The notes: generated by a model not told the origin, from the sequence alone. Positions 1-8,574 are shown, counted from the first letter of the stretch. The stretch is 64,000 nucleotides of DNA from Saprospiraceae bacterium (GCA_016710235.1 JADJLG010000001.1:1849501-1913500), one strand, 5' to 3'. Numbers and translations: made by a program.

Positions 1-588
1 TGAAGTGATTTATTTGTCAGGGATAAATGAAGAGCGGTCAGGGTTACCTGGTCGCTCTTTTTGTTTATAATGATTAATTTTTGCACCAAAATTTATCTGT
101 GAGATTTGTCATGTGAGGCAATTTGGCTAAAGTGAATTACAAAATAGGGCATAATATTGGACCAGCATGGTTTTGCATTTGAATAATATCAAAGTGTTTG
201 AATTGAATGGAAGGTTTTGAAATGCGAAAAATCGAGTGAAGGATTTCACTCGAATATAATTGAGCCAAGTAAAATTTTACTCGACATAGCGATTTCCCGT
301 AAGAGAGTATACTCGTTTTTTTATATATTCTTTTTTGAACAAAAATGCAAATACTAGGTGCATCAGCACCTGATTTGTTTCAGGAAACGTTTATTCTAAG
401 GCTTTATGTTTAAAATAAAGCCTTAAGATCACAAGCATTTTGATGCGAAATAGAATTTCAGCCGTAAGCCATAAAGTAAATGAGATGAAATTGCACGTTA
501 TTCACTGGATTTAACCATTTTTATTTTTATTAAGATTTCAAAGTTTGGAAGAAGGATATCCAAAATTTATTGAGTGTTTGAATGTGGA
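1..588. other. Non-coding spacer with terminator and clustered hairpins
   Basis: I see no convincing gene in this stretch. It begins with a Rho-independent terminator (31-62) for a gene to the left of the window. From 233 to 424 it carries a run of short perfect inverted repeats: 233-252 (8-bp arms, 4-nt loop), 268-281 (14-bp palindrome), 305-314 (10-bp palindrome), 356-371 (6-bp arms), 369-384 (5-bp arms) and 398-424 (10-bp arms, 7-nt loop). The first three palindromes all end in ACTC or ACTCG. No tRNA or rRNA signature was seen. Confidence 0.6.
31..62 (+). terminator. Rho-independent terminator
   Basis: AGAGCG (31-36) pairs with CGCTCT (53-58). The stem continues inward through CAGG/CCTG after a small gt/gt mismatch, around a GTTA loop. 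A T-run follows directly. It would end a transcript entering from the left edge of the window. Confidence 0.75.
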
Positions 589-1086
589 TTATTTTTTTAT
601 TGATTTTTTGATTAATTTTTCAGCCCAAGAATAATGACTTGAGCTTGCGGATACCAGATAAGAACCAAGTGAGGTACTACCGGTCCAATGAAATCTTTGC
701 TTTTCAAAAAGCTCTTTGTTACTGTGATTATCCATAATCTTTCTGGTTTGTAGGAAGCTGGTGGTCAATAACCGTGATGCCTCTTCCCAAGGTATGTCCT
801 CATATTGTTCTCTAATCCAAAGGTTTAATTTCGGAGTTTCATTCCAACTATAGCCTTTTGCAGGCATTTGTGGTTTTACTCCTTGCATGCCAATCTCATA
901 CCAATTAACGAACAACAAATGCCAGTGATGCAGGTGCATGAGCACATCTTTAATATTTCTGTTAAGAGTCCCTTCCGGAAATTGTAAGTGCTTTTCCTCT
1001 ATCGAAAGATTATCGATAAATGTCATTAATGAATCAAAATTATCTTGACTCAAGTCAAGCAATTCAGTTTTATTTTTTGGCCTCAT
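589..1086 (-). CDS. ClbS/DfsB family (DinB-like four-helix) protein
   Basis: This 165-residue cytoplasmic protein resembles the ClbS/DfsB family. It opens with the typical 'KTELLDLSQDNFDSLMTFID' helix. Next comes the 'NIKDVLMHLHHWHLLFVNWY' segment (residues about 45-64), where this fold often holds metal-binding histidines, and a late 'SASSSHYSWAEKLIKK' helix. ClbS itself is a colibactin self-resistance hydrolase, but most members, including this one, have no known substrate. It lies 30 bp downstream of the methyltransferase gene on the same strand, so the two may be co-transcribed. The family call is firm; the function is open. Confidence 0.8.
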   Translation of the reverse strand: MRPKNKTELLDLSQDNFDSLMTFIDNLSIEEKHLQFPEGTLNRNIKDVLMHLHHWHLLFVNWYEIGMQGVKPQMPAKGYSWNETPKLNLWIREQYEDIPWEEASRLLTTSFLQTRKIMDNHSNKELFEKQRFHWTGSTSLGSYLVSASSSHYSWAEKLIKKSIKK

Positions 1087-1116
1087 ATTGATATTTAGTA
1101 AAAATGAAAGTCTGGT

Positions 1117-1728
1117 TTAAGATTTTATTCCGGTAAACCTAACTACATGTCCTATACCTCTGTGATATATTCCTTCATTCAAATTCATTTCGGTTTCTTC
1201 CAGGTTTATGATTTTGAAATCATTAAAGTCATTTTTAATTTCATCGATTGAATAGAGTAATTCAATATTTTTAGGACCACCAATACTTTCATTCTTAGAA
1301 TTGTAATCAAGATGTTTTTTGCTAAAAGCTTCCAGAATAATCACTCCATTCTTCTTTAAATGATTCTTAAAAAAATGATGGTAGGAATTCCTCAGATTTC
1401 CTGGAAAGTGAGCATAAATCAGCGCAATCGCATCAAATAGCTGATTGTCAAAATTGAGTTCTGATAAGTTGCCAACTCTATAATCGATAGAAGTCTGATG
1501 TTTTTTAGCTAAATTGTCTGCTTTGATTTTTCCTTCTTTACTGATATCAAATGCAACAACTCTCCATCCGAGTAAAGCTGCATATATTGCATTCCTTCCT
1601 TCTCCTTCAGCCGGACAAAGTAATGATGCTGGAGGAAATTTACCGATCTCATTTTTAAAATACGTATTCGGTTCCTCACCATATGCATATTCAACTTGCC
1701 TATATCTATCGTCCCAAAATTCTTTCAT
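1117..1728 (-). CDS. Class I SAM-dependent methyltransferase
   Basis: A 203-residue soluble methyltransferase with a Rossmann fold. Residues about 36-50 (LLCPAEGEGRNAIYA) form the SAM-binding motif I, with the E-G-E-G-R-N pattern of TehB-like small methyltransferases. 'VVAFDISKEG' (about 57-66) supplies the acidic residue that usually binds the SAM ribose. 'FDAIALIYAHFP' is the motif IV region, and 'LEAFSKKHLDYNSKN' follows, as in TehB/thiopurine-type enzymes. The substrate cannot be told from the sequence. It is probably the first gene of a pair with the ClbS-like gene downstream. Confidence 0.85.
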   Translation of the reverse strand: MKEFWDDRYRQVEYAYGEEPNTYFKNEIGKFPPASLLCPAEGEGRNAIYAALLGWRVVAFDISKEGKIKADNLAKKHQTSIDYRVGNLSELNFDNQLFDAIALIYAHFPGNLRNSYHHFFKNHLKKNGVIILEAFSKKHLDYNSKNESIGGPKNIELLYSIDEIKNDFNDFKIINLEETEMNLNEGIYHRGIGHVVRFTGIKS

Positions 1729-1885
1729 ATATTTATCTGATTAAATCATTTCATGATTTGATGATATCTCTATTTATACTCCATAAATTGTTTGAATGCA
1801 ATTGGATATCGATAGGCAAAACTAATTATATTTATTCTATTTTTACTCAAATCTATTTTAATTGATGTTCAAATTTGTTCATTAA

Positions 1886-2683
1886 TCAGATGGTTCCCCT
1901 TTTATTGTGTTTTTTAATAATGGCCCGAATGGATACATTGAAATATTTCATTTTGATGTCTTTTGTGTTGGTATATAGATTAAATAAGCCATGCCTCCAT
2001 TCAGCCAGTAAAATATAATCGATTCTTACGTGGGGCCATTTTAGACCCAGACCATAACTTGGAATCAAGTCAAATTTATTTAATTCTGCTATTGGAAATT
2101 TTCCAATTTGATCAACAAAAGTATATTCTCCTGGCATATCTGGTTTGGGAATAGGTTGATTTTCAATCCCCTTCATATAAGAGAGAATCCTGAACTCAGG
2201 ACTGATACCTAGTTCAGCAAAGAGCCACGAATTTGAATTTGGGTAAATCCTGATAATGGCGGGTAAGGAAAGTGAGTTAAAGTTATAACAAAGATTTCTG
2301 TAATTCACAAAATGGCCTTCGCTTAAATAATCGCGTTTCATCTTTACAGAGTTCAGCTCCAAGCCAAGAAAGAAAGTCGAATGTGGTAATCTCAATATGG
2401 AAAGGTAAAATGATCCGCCATATCCTATTGAATTAGTGGCATATTGATCATTTATAAATGCTCGATTGAGAGAGAGGCCAAGTTCATATGAAAATCTGAT
2501 TTCTTTACTTTGTGCCAAGCAAATGAAGGGTATTAGGGTGATAATAAAAATAAGGCGCCATGCAGCATTGGTCTTTTGGCAAGAGAAGTGCAGTAATCTT
2601 TCTATATAACAAAATTCTTTCCTCATCAGGTGCATAGCATTTTCCCTTTTTTCTTTCGGATTGAATGGCATGGGTAATTTCAT
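1886..2683 (-). CDS. Outer-membrane beta-barrel-like protein, unknown function
   Basis: This protein of up to 265 residues has a hydrophobic export segment at about 43-57 (LIFIITLIPFICLAQS) ending in a plausible signal-peptidase site. After it come alternating beta strands such as 'ELGLSLNRAFI', 'GGSFYLSILRLP' and 'LFAELGISPEFRIL', as in small Bacteroidota outer-membrane barrels. The basic 40-residue extension before the signal is unusually long, so the true start may be an internal Met (residue 17 or 20). No specific family was recognised. It stands alone between spacers of 157 and 235 bp. Confidence 0.6.
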   Translation of the reverse strand: MKLPMPFNPKEKRENAMHLMRKEFCYIERLLHFSCQKTNAAWRLIFIITLIPFICLAQSKEIRFSYELGLSLNRAFINDQYATNSIGYGGSFYLSILRLPHSTFFLGLELNSVKMKRDYLSEGHFVNYRNLCYNFNSLSLPAIIRIYPNSNSWLFAELGISPEFRILSYMKGIENQPIPKPDMPGEYTFVDQIGKFPIAELNKFDLIPSYGLGLKWPHVRIDYILLAEWRHGLFNLYTNTKDIKMKYFNVSIRAIIKKHNKRGTI

Positions 2684-2918
2684 ATTTGGTTACCTACCTA
2701 GGTGGATAATTAATTTAGTATATACGAGTCCTAAATGTAATTAGAAAATGAGAATTCCAGACTATTTAATTGGATTGTATTCCCGACTTTCGAGTATAAT
2801 TGGACAATGAGTTGAGCCTCATGAATTATAATCTAGTATTTACCTAGTTTTGAGCTTCTTGTCCGAAAATGATAGTGATTCATGCTGAATATTGGTGAAG
2901 ATTTTCCAAAGGAATAAG

Positions 2919-3221
2919 TTAATTTCCTGAAAGAAAAGTTCCAAAAACTCCAACGGCTAGTTCGATCCAAATGAGTATAAAGGCTAATGTGCTCAAAATG
3001 AGTATTATAGTCCTGGTTTTTGGGCTTATTATTGCTCTGTAACTAAGTTCGATTACTATACCAAAGCATATCAATAATACCGAAGCGATGAGAAAATCAA
3101 ATGCCGTCCAAACTACTTGATCTGTAAGAAACATAGCGATAAGAGGTATAGCAAGTAGCGTTAGAATGCCAATTAAGATGAGCATTAACCGGTTATCTGG
3201 AATATATGATTTCAGCTTCAT
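2919..3221 (-). CDS. Small membrane protein, three predicted TM helices
   Basis: A 100-residue protein that is nearly all hydrophobic. Three membrane helices are visible at about 12-31 (LMLILIGILTLLAIPLIAMF), 41-62 (DFLIASVLLICFGIVIELSY) and 72-97 (TIILILSTLAFILIWIELAV). Short basic or acidic loops separate them. It resembles small hypothetical membrane proteins common in Bacteroidota, but I recognise no functional family. The composition and the clear start after a spacer support it as a real gene. Confidence 0.65.
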   Translation of the reverse strand: MKLKSYIPDNRLMLILIGILTLLAIPLIAMFLTDQVVWTAFDFLIASVLLICFGIVIELSYRAIISPKTRTIILILSTLAFILIWIELAVGVFGTFLSGN

Positions 3222-3568
3222 GGTGGAGAAAGTTAAATTTTTATTAAGATCATAAATTCTAAAACTGATCTTATTCGATTCTTAAATATTCAATGTTAGA
3301 CTGATGGAAACTCTAACGACTTGAATGTTGAATATATTGTATATGGTTATTGCTACAATCTTCTGGTCAAGCATTTGGATTTAAGAATTAAACTGTATAT
3401 TGGGGTCAGTATTGTATAATGGAATTAATCTCTATTTATGTTATTTAATTTTGTTTATAACGAATTTTAAAATGGACATAGTGTAATATTCAGTATACTA
3501 TATGAGCCAATTAATTACATCTGATGTGCTTAGATCACCACTTTCAGAAATTATTAAACCTTTTTTCA
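3222..3568. other. AT-rich spacer, no gene seen
   Basis: About 350 bp of AT-rich sequence between the small membrane protein gene and the truncated DUF6624 fragment. I see no open frame with family resemblance, no RNA gene and no clear terminator. It marks the left border of the accessory island. Confidence 0.5.
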
Positions 3569-3961
3569 CTACTTCTTAATATTAATTTGTTGAAATATTT
3601 GATCCTTTTTTATTGGATTTAAGCCAATTTTTATTCGATTAAAATTTACTATAGATAAATCTTCCATTTCATAAAGTTGCATTATTTCTTTTGATTTTAA
3701 GATATACTGAGTTCCAAATTTCTGTGGAATCTTTTTTAAGAAACAGGCCTTATCAAACATCATAGCATACAATTTCCAATCATACAGGCCCTGTTTACAC
3801 AACTCTAACATTTGTGATAAATAGTATTCAATATGTTCCAATTTTTCACTATGAACTAATATAAATGCAATAGCTATTGCTCCTCTTTCTCCAACCTCAT
3901 ATACATTGGGTAATTTATTATTTAAATAACTCAGCAATAAATTCAAATTTACTGTATCCAT
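3569..3961 (-). pseudogene. Truncated DUF6624 domain, third copy remnant
   Basis: The open frame encodes 130 residues. It matches only the C-terminal domain of the two large secreted proteins upstream: 'LYDWKLYAMMFDKACFLKK...FGTQYILK' parallels 'ADWINYAMVMDR...YGTQFLLK', and 'NRIKIGLNPIKK' parallels the terminal 'NRKKIALYPIKN'. This is the DUF6624 pattern. The signal peptide, N-terminal domain and OmpA domain are missing. The frame stays open upstream of its ATG for about 30 codons, running into the ATP-grasp remnant and encoding 'INKIKTVWHRL'. That suggests a deletion that joined a maturase 5' part to a DUF6624 3' part. It is probably non-functional. Confidence 0.65.
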
Positions 3962-4023
3962 GCTAAAATTGTGGTGACTTGGTTCATTTATAATATCTGG
4001 TTTAATAGTATCTAAAATTGCTA

Positions 4024-4242
4024 CTAATCTATGCCATACGGTTTTAATTTTATTAATTTGATAATTTTATCCTTATTTAAACGAATATCTATATCTATAT
4101 CTCCAAAATCATTAATTTCCATTTTTTCTAAATATACAGTATCTTCTCTATTAATTCTTATATAATTAACATTGTAGTACTTTAACCCTTTAATAACATG
4201 TACAGTAGGGCCATCATCAATTTGGGATATAATTAGGATCAT
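4024..4242 (-). pseudogene. N-terminal remnant of ATP-grasp RiPP maturase (GwsG-like)
   Basis: The 72 residues open 'MILIISQIDDGPTVHVIKGL' and continue 'NVNYIRINREDT'. This is the pre-ATP-grasp N-terminus typical of graspetide ligases (MvdC/MvdD, and GwsG of 'grasp-with-spasm' systems). Full enzymes run to about 300-330 residues, so the ATP-binding and catalytic domains are absent here. Shifting frame near 4035-4050 recovers 'INKIKTVWHR', close to the 'VWyRR' motif that follows in the family. A frameshift therefore ended this frame, and a deletion removed the rest. Its start overlaps the stop of the secreted OmpA/DUF6624 gene by 4 bp (ATGA), as in an operon. The identity is inferred from pattern memory only. 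Confidence 0.5.
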
Positions 4243-6137
4243 CTGGAAATATTTTTAATTGGATAAAGAGCTATTTTTTTTCTATTGGCATTTATTATTT
4301 CAATTGGCAATGGTCTGTCCAACTCATTATTTTTTAGTAAAAATTGTGTTCCATAAATTTGGTACCCATCTCTTTTTAAAGAAATCCTATCCATCACCAT
4401 AGCATAATTGATCCAATCTGCTTCACCCGCACGACACAAAGTATACAATGAATCTGATATTGAATTTAGATGAGCTAAATTGTACGAATGTAGATATGGA
4501 TATATTATCGCAAGTTGTGCTCTTTTTCCAAATTTTGATAATTTTGGAATCCCATGCTTTAGAAAATATTTATGAGCTGCTTGAAAGCAGATCGAATCAT
4601 GTAGTTCAAATTGATTTTGAAGTGGAATGACAATACTAAAAACGCCAGTGTCCACTTGGTACAAATATCCGCTACAGTCATTTAAATAAAGATCAAGTGT
4701 CCGATATTTTTGATCTTCAAAGTAAAGAGAATCTAGATAATATTTTTCATAAGTATTATATTTATTAATAATTTGTTCTCTTAAAAAATTCTTATTTACT
4801 TTAATTTTTTCCCAATTAATTCTAGGATCAAAAAGTATTAAAATAGATGAATAAAGACTTGATTTTTTTACCCATTCAAGAATTAATTTATCTTTATTCA
4901 CATTAGACTCATTGATAGAAATAATTTTCCTATATTTAACATCCAATGGATTTAGATTGGTAGGATAGATAACTGTTCTCCTATTCTGCGCCACAGATTG
5001 CTTGTCTTTAACTATTGGAAATTTATCTCCTACACCAGCATAAAATATTGCATTGGAATCGATGGCTTTTTGGCTGGATATAATTTGATAAACTTCATAT
5101 GCTCTATCCAATGAAAGTTTTTTATTATCTGTTCCTCTCTCATCTGTATGACCAATGACTTTGAAAGCTTGATATTTTTTTGAAAAATTTATTAGGTAAT
5201 TTGAAATACTTTTCTTTTGTTCTTCTGAAAGTAGATATTCATTATTCTTGTAATTCAGAACCAGTGAATCAAAATAATCTATTGATAATTTCTCTTCTTC
5301 CTCCTCGTTTTCTCTACAATGATAAATTGTTTTTTGAGCCATTGCAGTAGCACTGTCCAGCTCTACACAGGATACATCATCAATAAAATAATCATGATAT
5401 ACGCCGCCATATATTCTGTGTAATAAAGGAAATGTTTTCGTTCTAAAAACACCTATTACAAGATAATTAAGATCACAGGTTGGAATAATATTGAATTCCA
5501 TCTTTTGCCATTGGTTACAAACTAAATTTTGCGTAAAAAATCTATTAAAATGAAGCATATTATGTGTACTCATAAAAATATTTTTACGTAAAAGACATAT
5601 TCCTATATTATCTAGTATTGCAGAATCCATTAATTCCCAATGCGGTACGTACACATACATTGACAGCCTATAAGTTTTGCCAATTTCTAAGGTTTTTGTC
5701 AGTTTGGCTTTTAAGTAGCCAGTTATGCCTATAAATGGTCTTTGTCCATTTGCATCTTTATCAATTGGACCTGCTTCTTCATAACATAACTGAACCATTC
5801 CTTTTCCACTGTGTGGCTCAAGATCTTTTGGATACACGGCGTCAGTTCGCCAACCTGATTTGATCCAAGGTGCTTTTGTATTTACATACATTACTTGAAA
5901 TCCAAGTCGAGACCAATTATAAAGTTTATTAATATTGTCTGTATTTGCAAAAGAATAAGATTCCTTCAGATTCATTTCTCTATGACTTTCAAAATCACCA
6001 TTTTGTACTAAATTATTCTGTGCTATTCCTTTTGCAAAGCAAAATATTATAAATAAAGGCAGTAAATAATTATATTTACTGCCTTTAAAATGGAATAAAA
6101 TTCTAAGGATTTCCATAACTTTCATTATAGGTATCAT
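4239..6137 (-). CDS. Secreted OmpA-domain protein with C-terminal DUF6624 (unit 1)
   Basis: 632 residues. The signal peptide is at about 22-40 (YNYLLPLFIIFCFAKGIAQ). Residues 41-265 form the 'NLVQNGDFESH' type N-terminal domain found in many Bacteroidota OmpA proteins, a likely beta-sandwich binding module. Residues about 285-395 are an OmpA-like peptidoglycan-binding domain with 'VIGHTDERGT' at 327-336 and 'QNRRTVIYPTN'. Residues about 440-632 are DUF6624, ending '...YGTQFLLKNNE' and 'NRKKIALYPIKN'. It is probably periplasmic and bound to peptidoglycan. The start overlaps the upstream 75-residue peptide gene by 35 bp in another frame, which implies translational coupling. A 15-bp-stem hairpin lies inside its signal-peptide codons. 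Its role is unknown. Confidence 0.75.
   Translation of the reverse strand: MIPIMKVMEILRILFHFKGSKYNYLLPLFIIFCFAKGIAQNNLVQNGDFESHREMNLKESYSFANTDNINKLYNWSRLGFQVMYVNTKAPWIKSGWRTDAVYPKDLEPHSGKGMVQLCYEEAGPIDKDANGQRPFIGITGYLKAKLTKTLEIGKTYRLSMYVYVPHWELMDSAILDNIGICLLRKNIFMSTHNMLHFNRFFTQNLVCNQWQKMEFNIIPTCDLNYLVIGVFRTKTFPLLHRIYGGVYHDYFIDDVSCVELDSATAMAQKTIYHCRENEEEEEKLSIDYFDSLVLNYKNNEYLLSEEQKKSISNYLINFSKKYQAFKVIGHTDERGTDNKKLSLDRAYEVYQIISSQKAIDSNAIFYAGVGDKFPIVKDKQSVAQNRRTVIYPTNLNPLDVKYRKIISINESNVNKDKLILEWVKKSSLYSSILILFDPRINWEKIKVNKNFLREQIINKYNTYEKYYLDSLYFEDQKYRTLDLYLNDCSGYLYQVDTGVFSIVIPLQNQFELHDSICFQAAHKYFLKHGIPKLSKFGKRAQLAIIYPYLHSYNLAHLNSISDSLYTLCRAGEADWINYAMVMDRISLKRDGYQIYGTQFLLKNNELDRPLPIEIINANRKKIALYPIKNISR
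6054..6087 (-). promoter_or_regulatory. Hairpin inside signal-peptide codons, candidate attenuator (unit 1)
   Basis: AAAGGCAGTAAATA (6055-6068) is the exact reverse complement of 6073-6086, with a 4-nt loop. One more base pair at 6054/6087 gives a 15-bp stem. Read on the minus strand it falls just after the short-peptide stop codon and is followed by a T-rich stretch. It could act as a partial terminator between the peptide and the secreted-protein gene. Unit 2 has an unrelated hairpin at the same relative place. Confidence 0.55.
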
Positions 6138-6330
6138 TTACATGGACAGTCATGGCACCTGCTTCACAATCTTCTACACTAGCAGTCATTGTTGCATAAT
6201 AATCAGACATATTGGCTTGATTTCCAACACCATCTCTAATATAAATACCACCTAAGCAAAATTTTGGATTTTTAAGTTCATTCCCACTAAAAAACTTAAA
6301 TTTGTCTTGTTTAATATTTTCAAATTTCAT
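6103..6330 (-). CDS. Candidate RiPP precursor peptide with Gly-Gly leader (unit 1)
   Basis: A 75-residue peptide. Residues 1-28 look like a Bacteroidota natural-product leader: 'MKFENIKQDKFKFF' plus 'NELKNPKFCLGG', ending in a double glycine. The remaining 47 residues are rich in Asp, Glu, Ser, Thr, Tyr and Gly, which are the residues cross-linked in graspetides. A near-identical 131-bp block precedes it, shared with unit 2, and the ATP-grasp remnant lies in the same operon. No intact maturase, SPASM protein or peptidase-transporter is visible in the window, so modification would need enzymes elsewhere. It could instead be an unmodified secreted peptide. Confidence 0.55.
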   Translation of the reverse strand: MKFENIKQDKFKFFSGNELKNPKFCLGGIYIRDGVGNQANMSDYYATMTASVEDCEAGAMTVHVNDTYNESYGNP

Positions 6331-6461
6331 AATAAAAAATTATCAGGATTAAAAGACTCATTTGTCGAAATGAAGAGTTATCACGTCCATGTATTTTTCC
6401 CACACCTTCGGCCAAAGGCATAGAAAGGAAGTGATGGAATTCCCTTGCTGCTGAATTAATT
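6331..6461 (-). repeat. 131-bp conserved upstream block, copy 1
   Basis: This sequence directly upstream of the unit 1 peptide start is nearly identical to 8575-8705. Shared runs include the stretch around GAAGAGTTATCACGTCCATG and the end TTGCTGCTGAATTAATT; similarity stops abruptly past that end. Read on the minus strand, TTTG is followed 19 nt later by TACATGGA, which partly matches the Bacteroidota -33/-7 promoter layout. It probably holds promoter and 5' leader. Confidence 0.75.
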
Positions 6462-6495
6462 ACGTCATTTTCTTCTGAAACAATTAGTATCACAA

Positions 6496-8415
6496 TTATT
6501 TTTGTTTTAAATATATTCCGGTATTTATAGTTAAAATTGGGTTTAGTCCGATTGATTTTCTATTTAAATTTATACTATCTATTTTGTCGGCTGATGTAAG
6601 TATCATTTCATTTGTATTTTTATCAATGGAGTATTGAGTCCCATACATTTGATCTTTTGAGCCGTTGACCAAATATTTGTCTTTTAACGTTGCATAGTCT
6701 AACCAATTTGCTTCTCCAATCATGCAATTGTTATAGATTAGTTCTAGAAATGGTTTAACTTTGTTAGTATCAGGAGAGTGAATCAAGAGTGTCATTAATT
6801 TGTGCAAGTTGTACATCCCAATATCTTTGATCTTAGGAAATTTTGTAGGAGAAATCAATTTGAATAATTCATTGCTTATTCGTTTGTCATAATCCGCTAG
6901 TTGTTCTGGATAATTTAACCTGAATTTGCTTGATATGGTTTGTGAGATGTTTGATAAAAATGTTCCACTCCGAATTATTTGATCAACTGCATATAAAGAA
7001 TCAATTATTCGCATTTGAGGCCATCTGGAGTTGTTGAATATTGTAGCTAGTTTGCCATTTAAAATAGTTTTATTTTCTTGTCTGGACATAAATAATGAGT
7101 CGTGATACAAATAAAACAGCTCATGACTAGAAATTGAATTTAACAGTTCAATACATAGATTGTTTGCTTCATTTTTAGACATTACCGTTAAACTTTCATT
7201 AGTTAGGTGTTTGTACAAATAACCAGCTTCGATTTGATTTACGACTTTAATTGTAGCAATTTTACTATTGATAAGTTCGCCATTACCAAAGCAAAGAATT
7301 TTATTTTTTAATTGAAATTGTTTAATATAATTTTTTATAGCGATTGCTCGATTATAAGACAGTTGTAGATTTGATTCTTTCGTTCCAATAACATCTGCAT
7401 TTCCTTCAATAATTATGACGTTCGAACTCAAATTAATTGTTTTCAATAAAGAATCAATTTGATTTTGATATTTGATTTGGATGCTTGTATCGTTTGTAGT
7501 AAATCGGATTTTTATTTCATTCCTGCTATTATTTTTAAGGGATATTTTTTCTTTATATTTGCAGAAATCGATTATTTCAGATTCGTTGTCATATGTACTA
7601 TCTTTAATTTCAATGAGTGACAAATTATCAACATAGTATTTCGGAAAACTAGAATTTGTATTATGATATTGTGTTGGAGTTTGTGAAGGAAAAAACATAC
7701 TCTCAAACATTCCGATGGTGAGATATTTTAAATTACATGTTGCTTTTACTCTTTTTGTTATTCTAAACCACTTATCTAATTCAATAGTGTCGGAAAAAAA
7801 ATATGGAACTGAAAGCATGGAGTTAATTATTTGATTTGGTTCTTCTAAAGTTAAAGTAAAGCCAATATGAGTACGGAATTTGGGGTCTAAAAACTCATGA
7901 TTTGGTAAGTAAACAAACATGCTAATCTCATAAGTTTTACCTATGGTTAATTCCTCTTTAAGTTTGCATGTAAGGTATGCTGTCATTCCATAACTTTGAC
8001 TAGATCGTATTATATTTTTATCATTTTGTGGGTCATTCCACTCATATAAAAATTTTATACAGGCATTTCCATCGGGTATATTATGGCATACAGGCTCGCA
8101 TGTGTAAAAATTATCTTGAGATTCTTGATTTTTATGAAAATGTTTTATATTATAATAGAATACTTGCCAAGAATTGGCTTTCCAGGAATATAGTCTTGAT
8201 ATATAAGTTTGATATTCAAATTGAGGTCGAGTCTTTGCGTCTTCAATTTTTGAATCCCAATATTCTTCAAAACTTGGATTTGGTATGAGATTTTGGCAAT
8301 ATGAATGATAGTTTATAATACATAATAAGGGTAGAAAATGCCTGAATAAATATTTTTTATTCAGGTATTTATGATTTGAAAAGATCGAAATAATGATTAT
8401 CTCTATGGGAGTCAT
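6496..8415 (-). CDS. Secreted OmpA-domain protein with C-terminal DUF6624 (unit 2)
   Basis: Taken from the internal ATG at 8415, the protein has 639 residues, close to the 632 of unit 1. The same frame is open upstream to 8574, giving a 692-residue fusion with the leader-like peptide. A hydrophobic signal ('YLFRHFLPLLCIINYHSYCQ') precedes 'NLIPNPSFEEYWD' and an N-terminal domain matching unit 1. An OmpA-like region follows ('VIIIEGNADVIGTKESNLQLSYNRA' type, where NADVIGT replaces HTDERGT), then DUF6624 ending 'YGTQYSIDKNT' and 'NRKSIGLNPILT'. It is probably a diverged tandem duplicate of unit 1, exported to the periplasm. I chose the internal start by length match to unit 1. Confidence 0.7.
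   Translation of the reverse strand: MTPIEIIIISIFSNHKYLNKKYLFRHFLPLLCIINYHSYCQNLIPNPSFEEYWDSKIEDAKTRPQFEYQTYISRLYSWKANSWQVFYYNIKHFHKNQESQDNFYTCEPVCHNIPDGNACIKFLYEWNDPQNDKNIIRSSQSYGMTAYLTCKLKEELTIGKTYEISMFVYLPNHEFLDPKFRTHIGFTLTLEEPNQIINSMLSVPYFFSDTIELDKWFRITKRVKATCNLKYLTIGMFESMFFPSQTPTQYHNTNSSFPKYYVDNLSLIEIKDSTYDNESEIIDFCKYKEKISLKNNSRNEIKIRFTTNDTSIQIKYQNQIDSLLKTINLSSNVIIIEGNADVIGTKESNLQLSYNRAIAIKNYIKQFQLKNKILCFGNGELINSKIATIKVVNQIEAGYLYKHLTNESLTVMSKNEANNLCIELLNSISSHELFYLYHDSLFMSRQENKTILNGKLATIFNNSRWPQMRIIDSLYAVDQIIRSGTFLSNISQTISSKFRLNYPEQLADYDKRISNELFKLISPTKFPKIKDIGMYNLHKLMTLLIHSPDTNKVKPFLELIYNNCMIGEANWLDYATLKDKYLVNGSKDQMYGTQYSIDKNTNEMILTSADKIDSINLNRKSIGLNPILTINTGIYLKQK
8341..8365 (-). promoter_or_regulatory. 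Hairpin inside signal-peptide codons, candidate attenuator (unit 2)
   Basis: CCTGAATAAA (8341-8350) pairs perfectly with TTTATTCAGG (8356-8365) around a 5-nt loop. It sits between the leader-like peptide segment and the mature secreted protein, as in unit 1. The stem sequence is unrelated to that of unit 1, so the position, not the sequence, is conserved. Confidence 0.5.
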
Positions 8416-8574
8416 AGGTCCAACCCTATCGTTCCCATTAGCAGCTACAATTTCAGCCTTATCAACATAGGCTCCATTTACAGTGACCCAATAACCACAA
8501 ATATGATGTTGCGCTTGATTAATCTTGTTTGGAGTAAAATTTTTAAATTTCCTGCTTATATTTTCAAATTTCAT
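8416..8574 (-). CDS. Leader-like peptide fused in frame to unit 2 protein
   Basis: The first 53 codons (MKFENISRKFKNF...) match the unit 1 peptide in start, spacing and in 'VGPMT' against 'AGAMT'. The double glycine is replaced by 'ICGYW', and no stop codon separates the segment from the secreted protein. Either this is a degenerate precursor that lost its stop, or the two products are made from nested starts at 8574 and 8415. The Asp/Glu/Ser/Thr-rich core is shorter than in unit 1. Confidence 0.45.
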
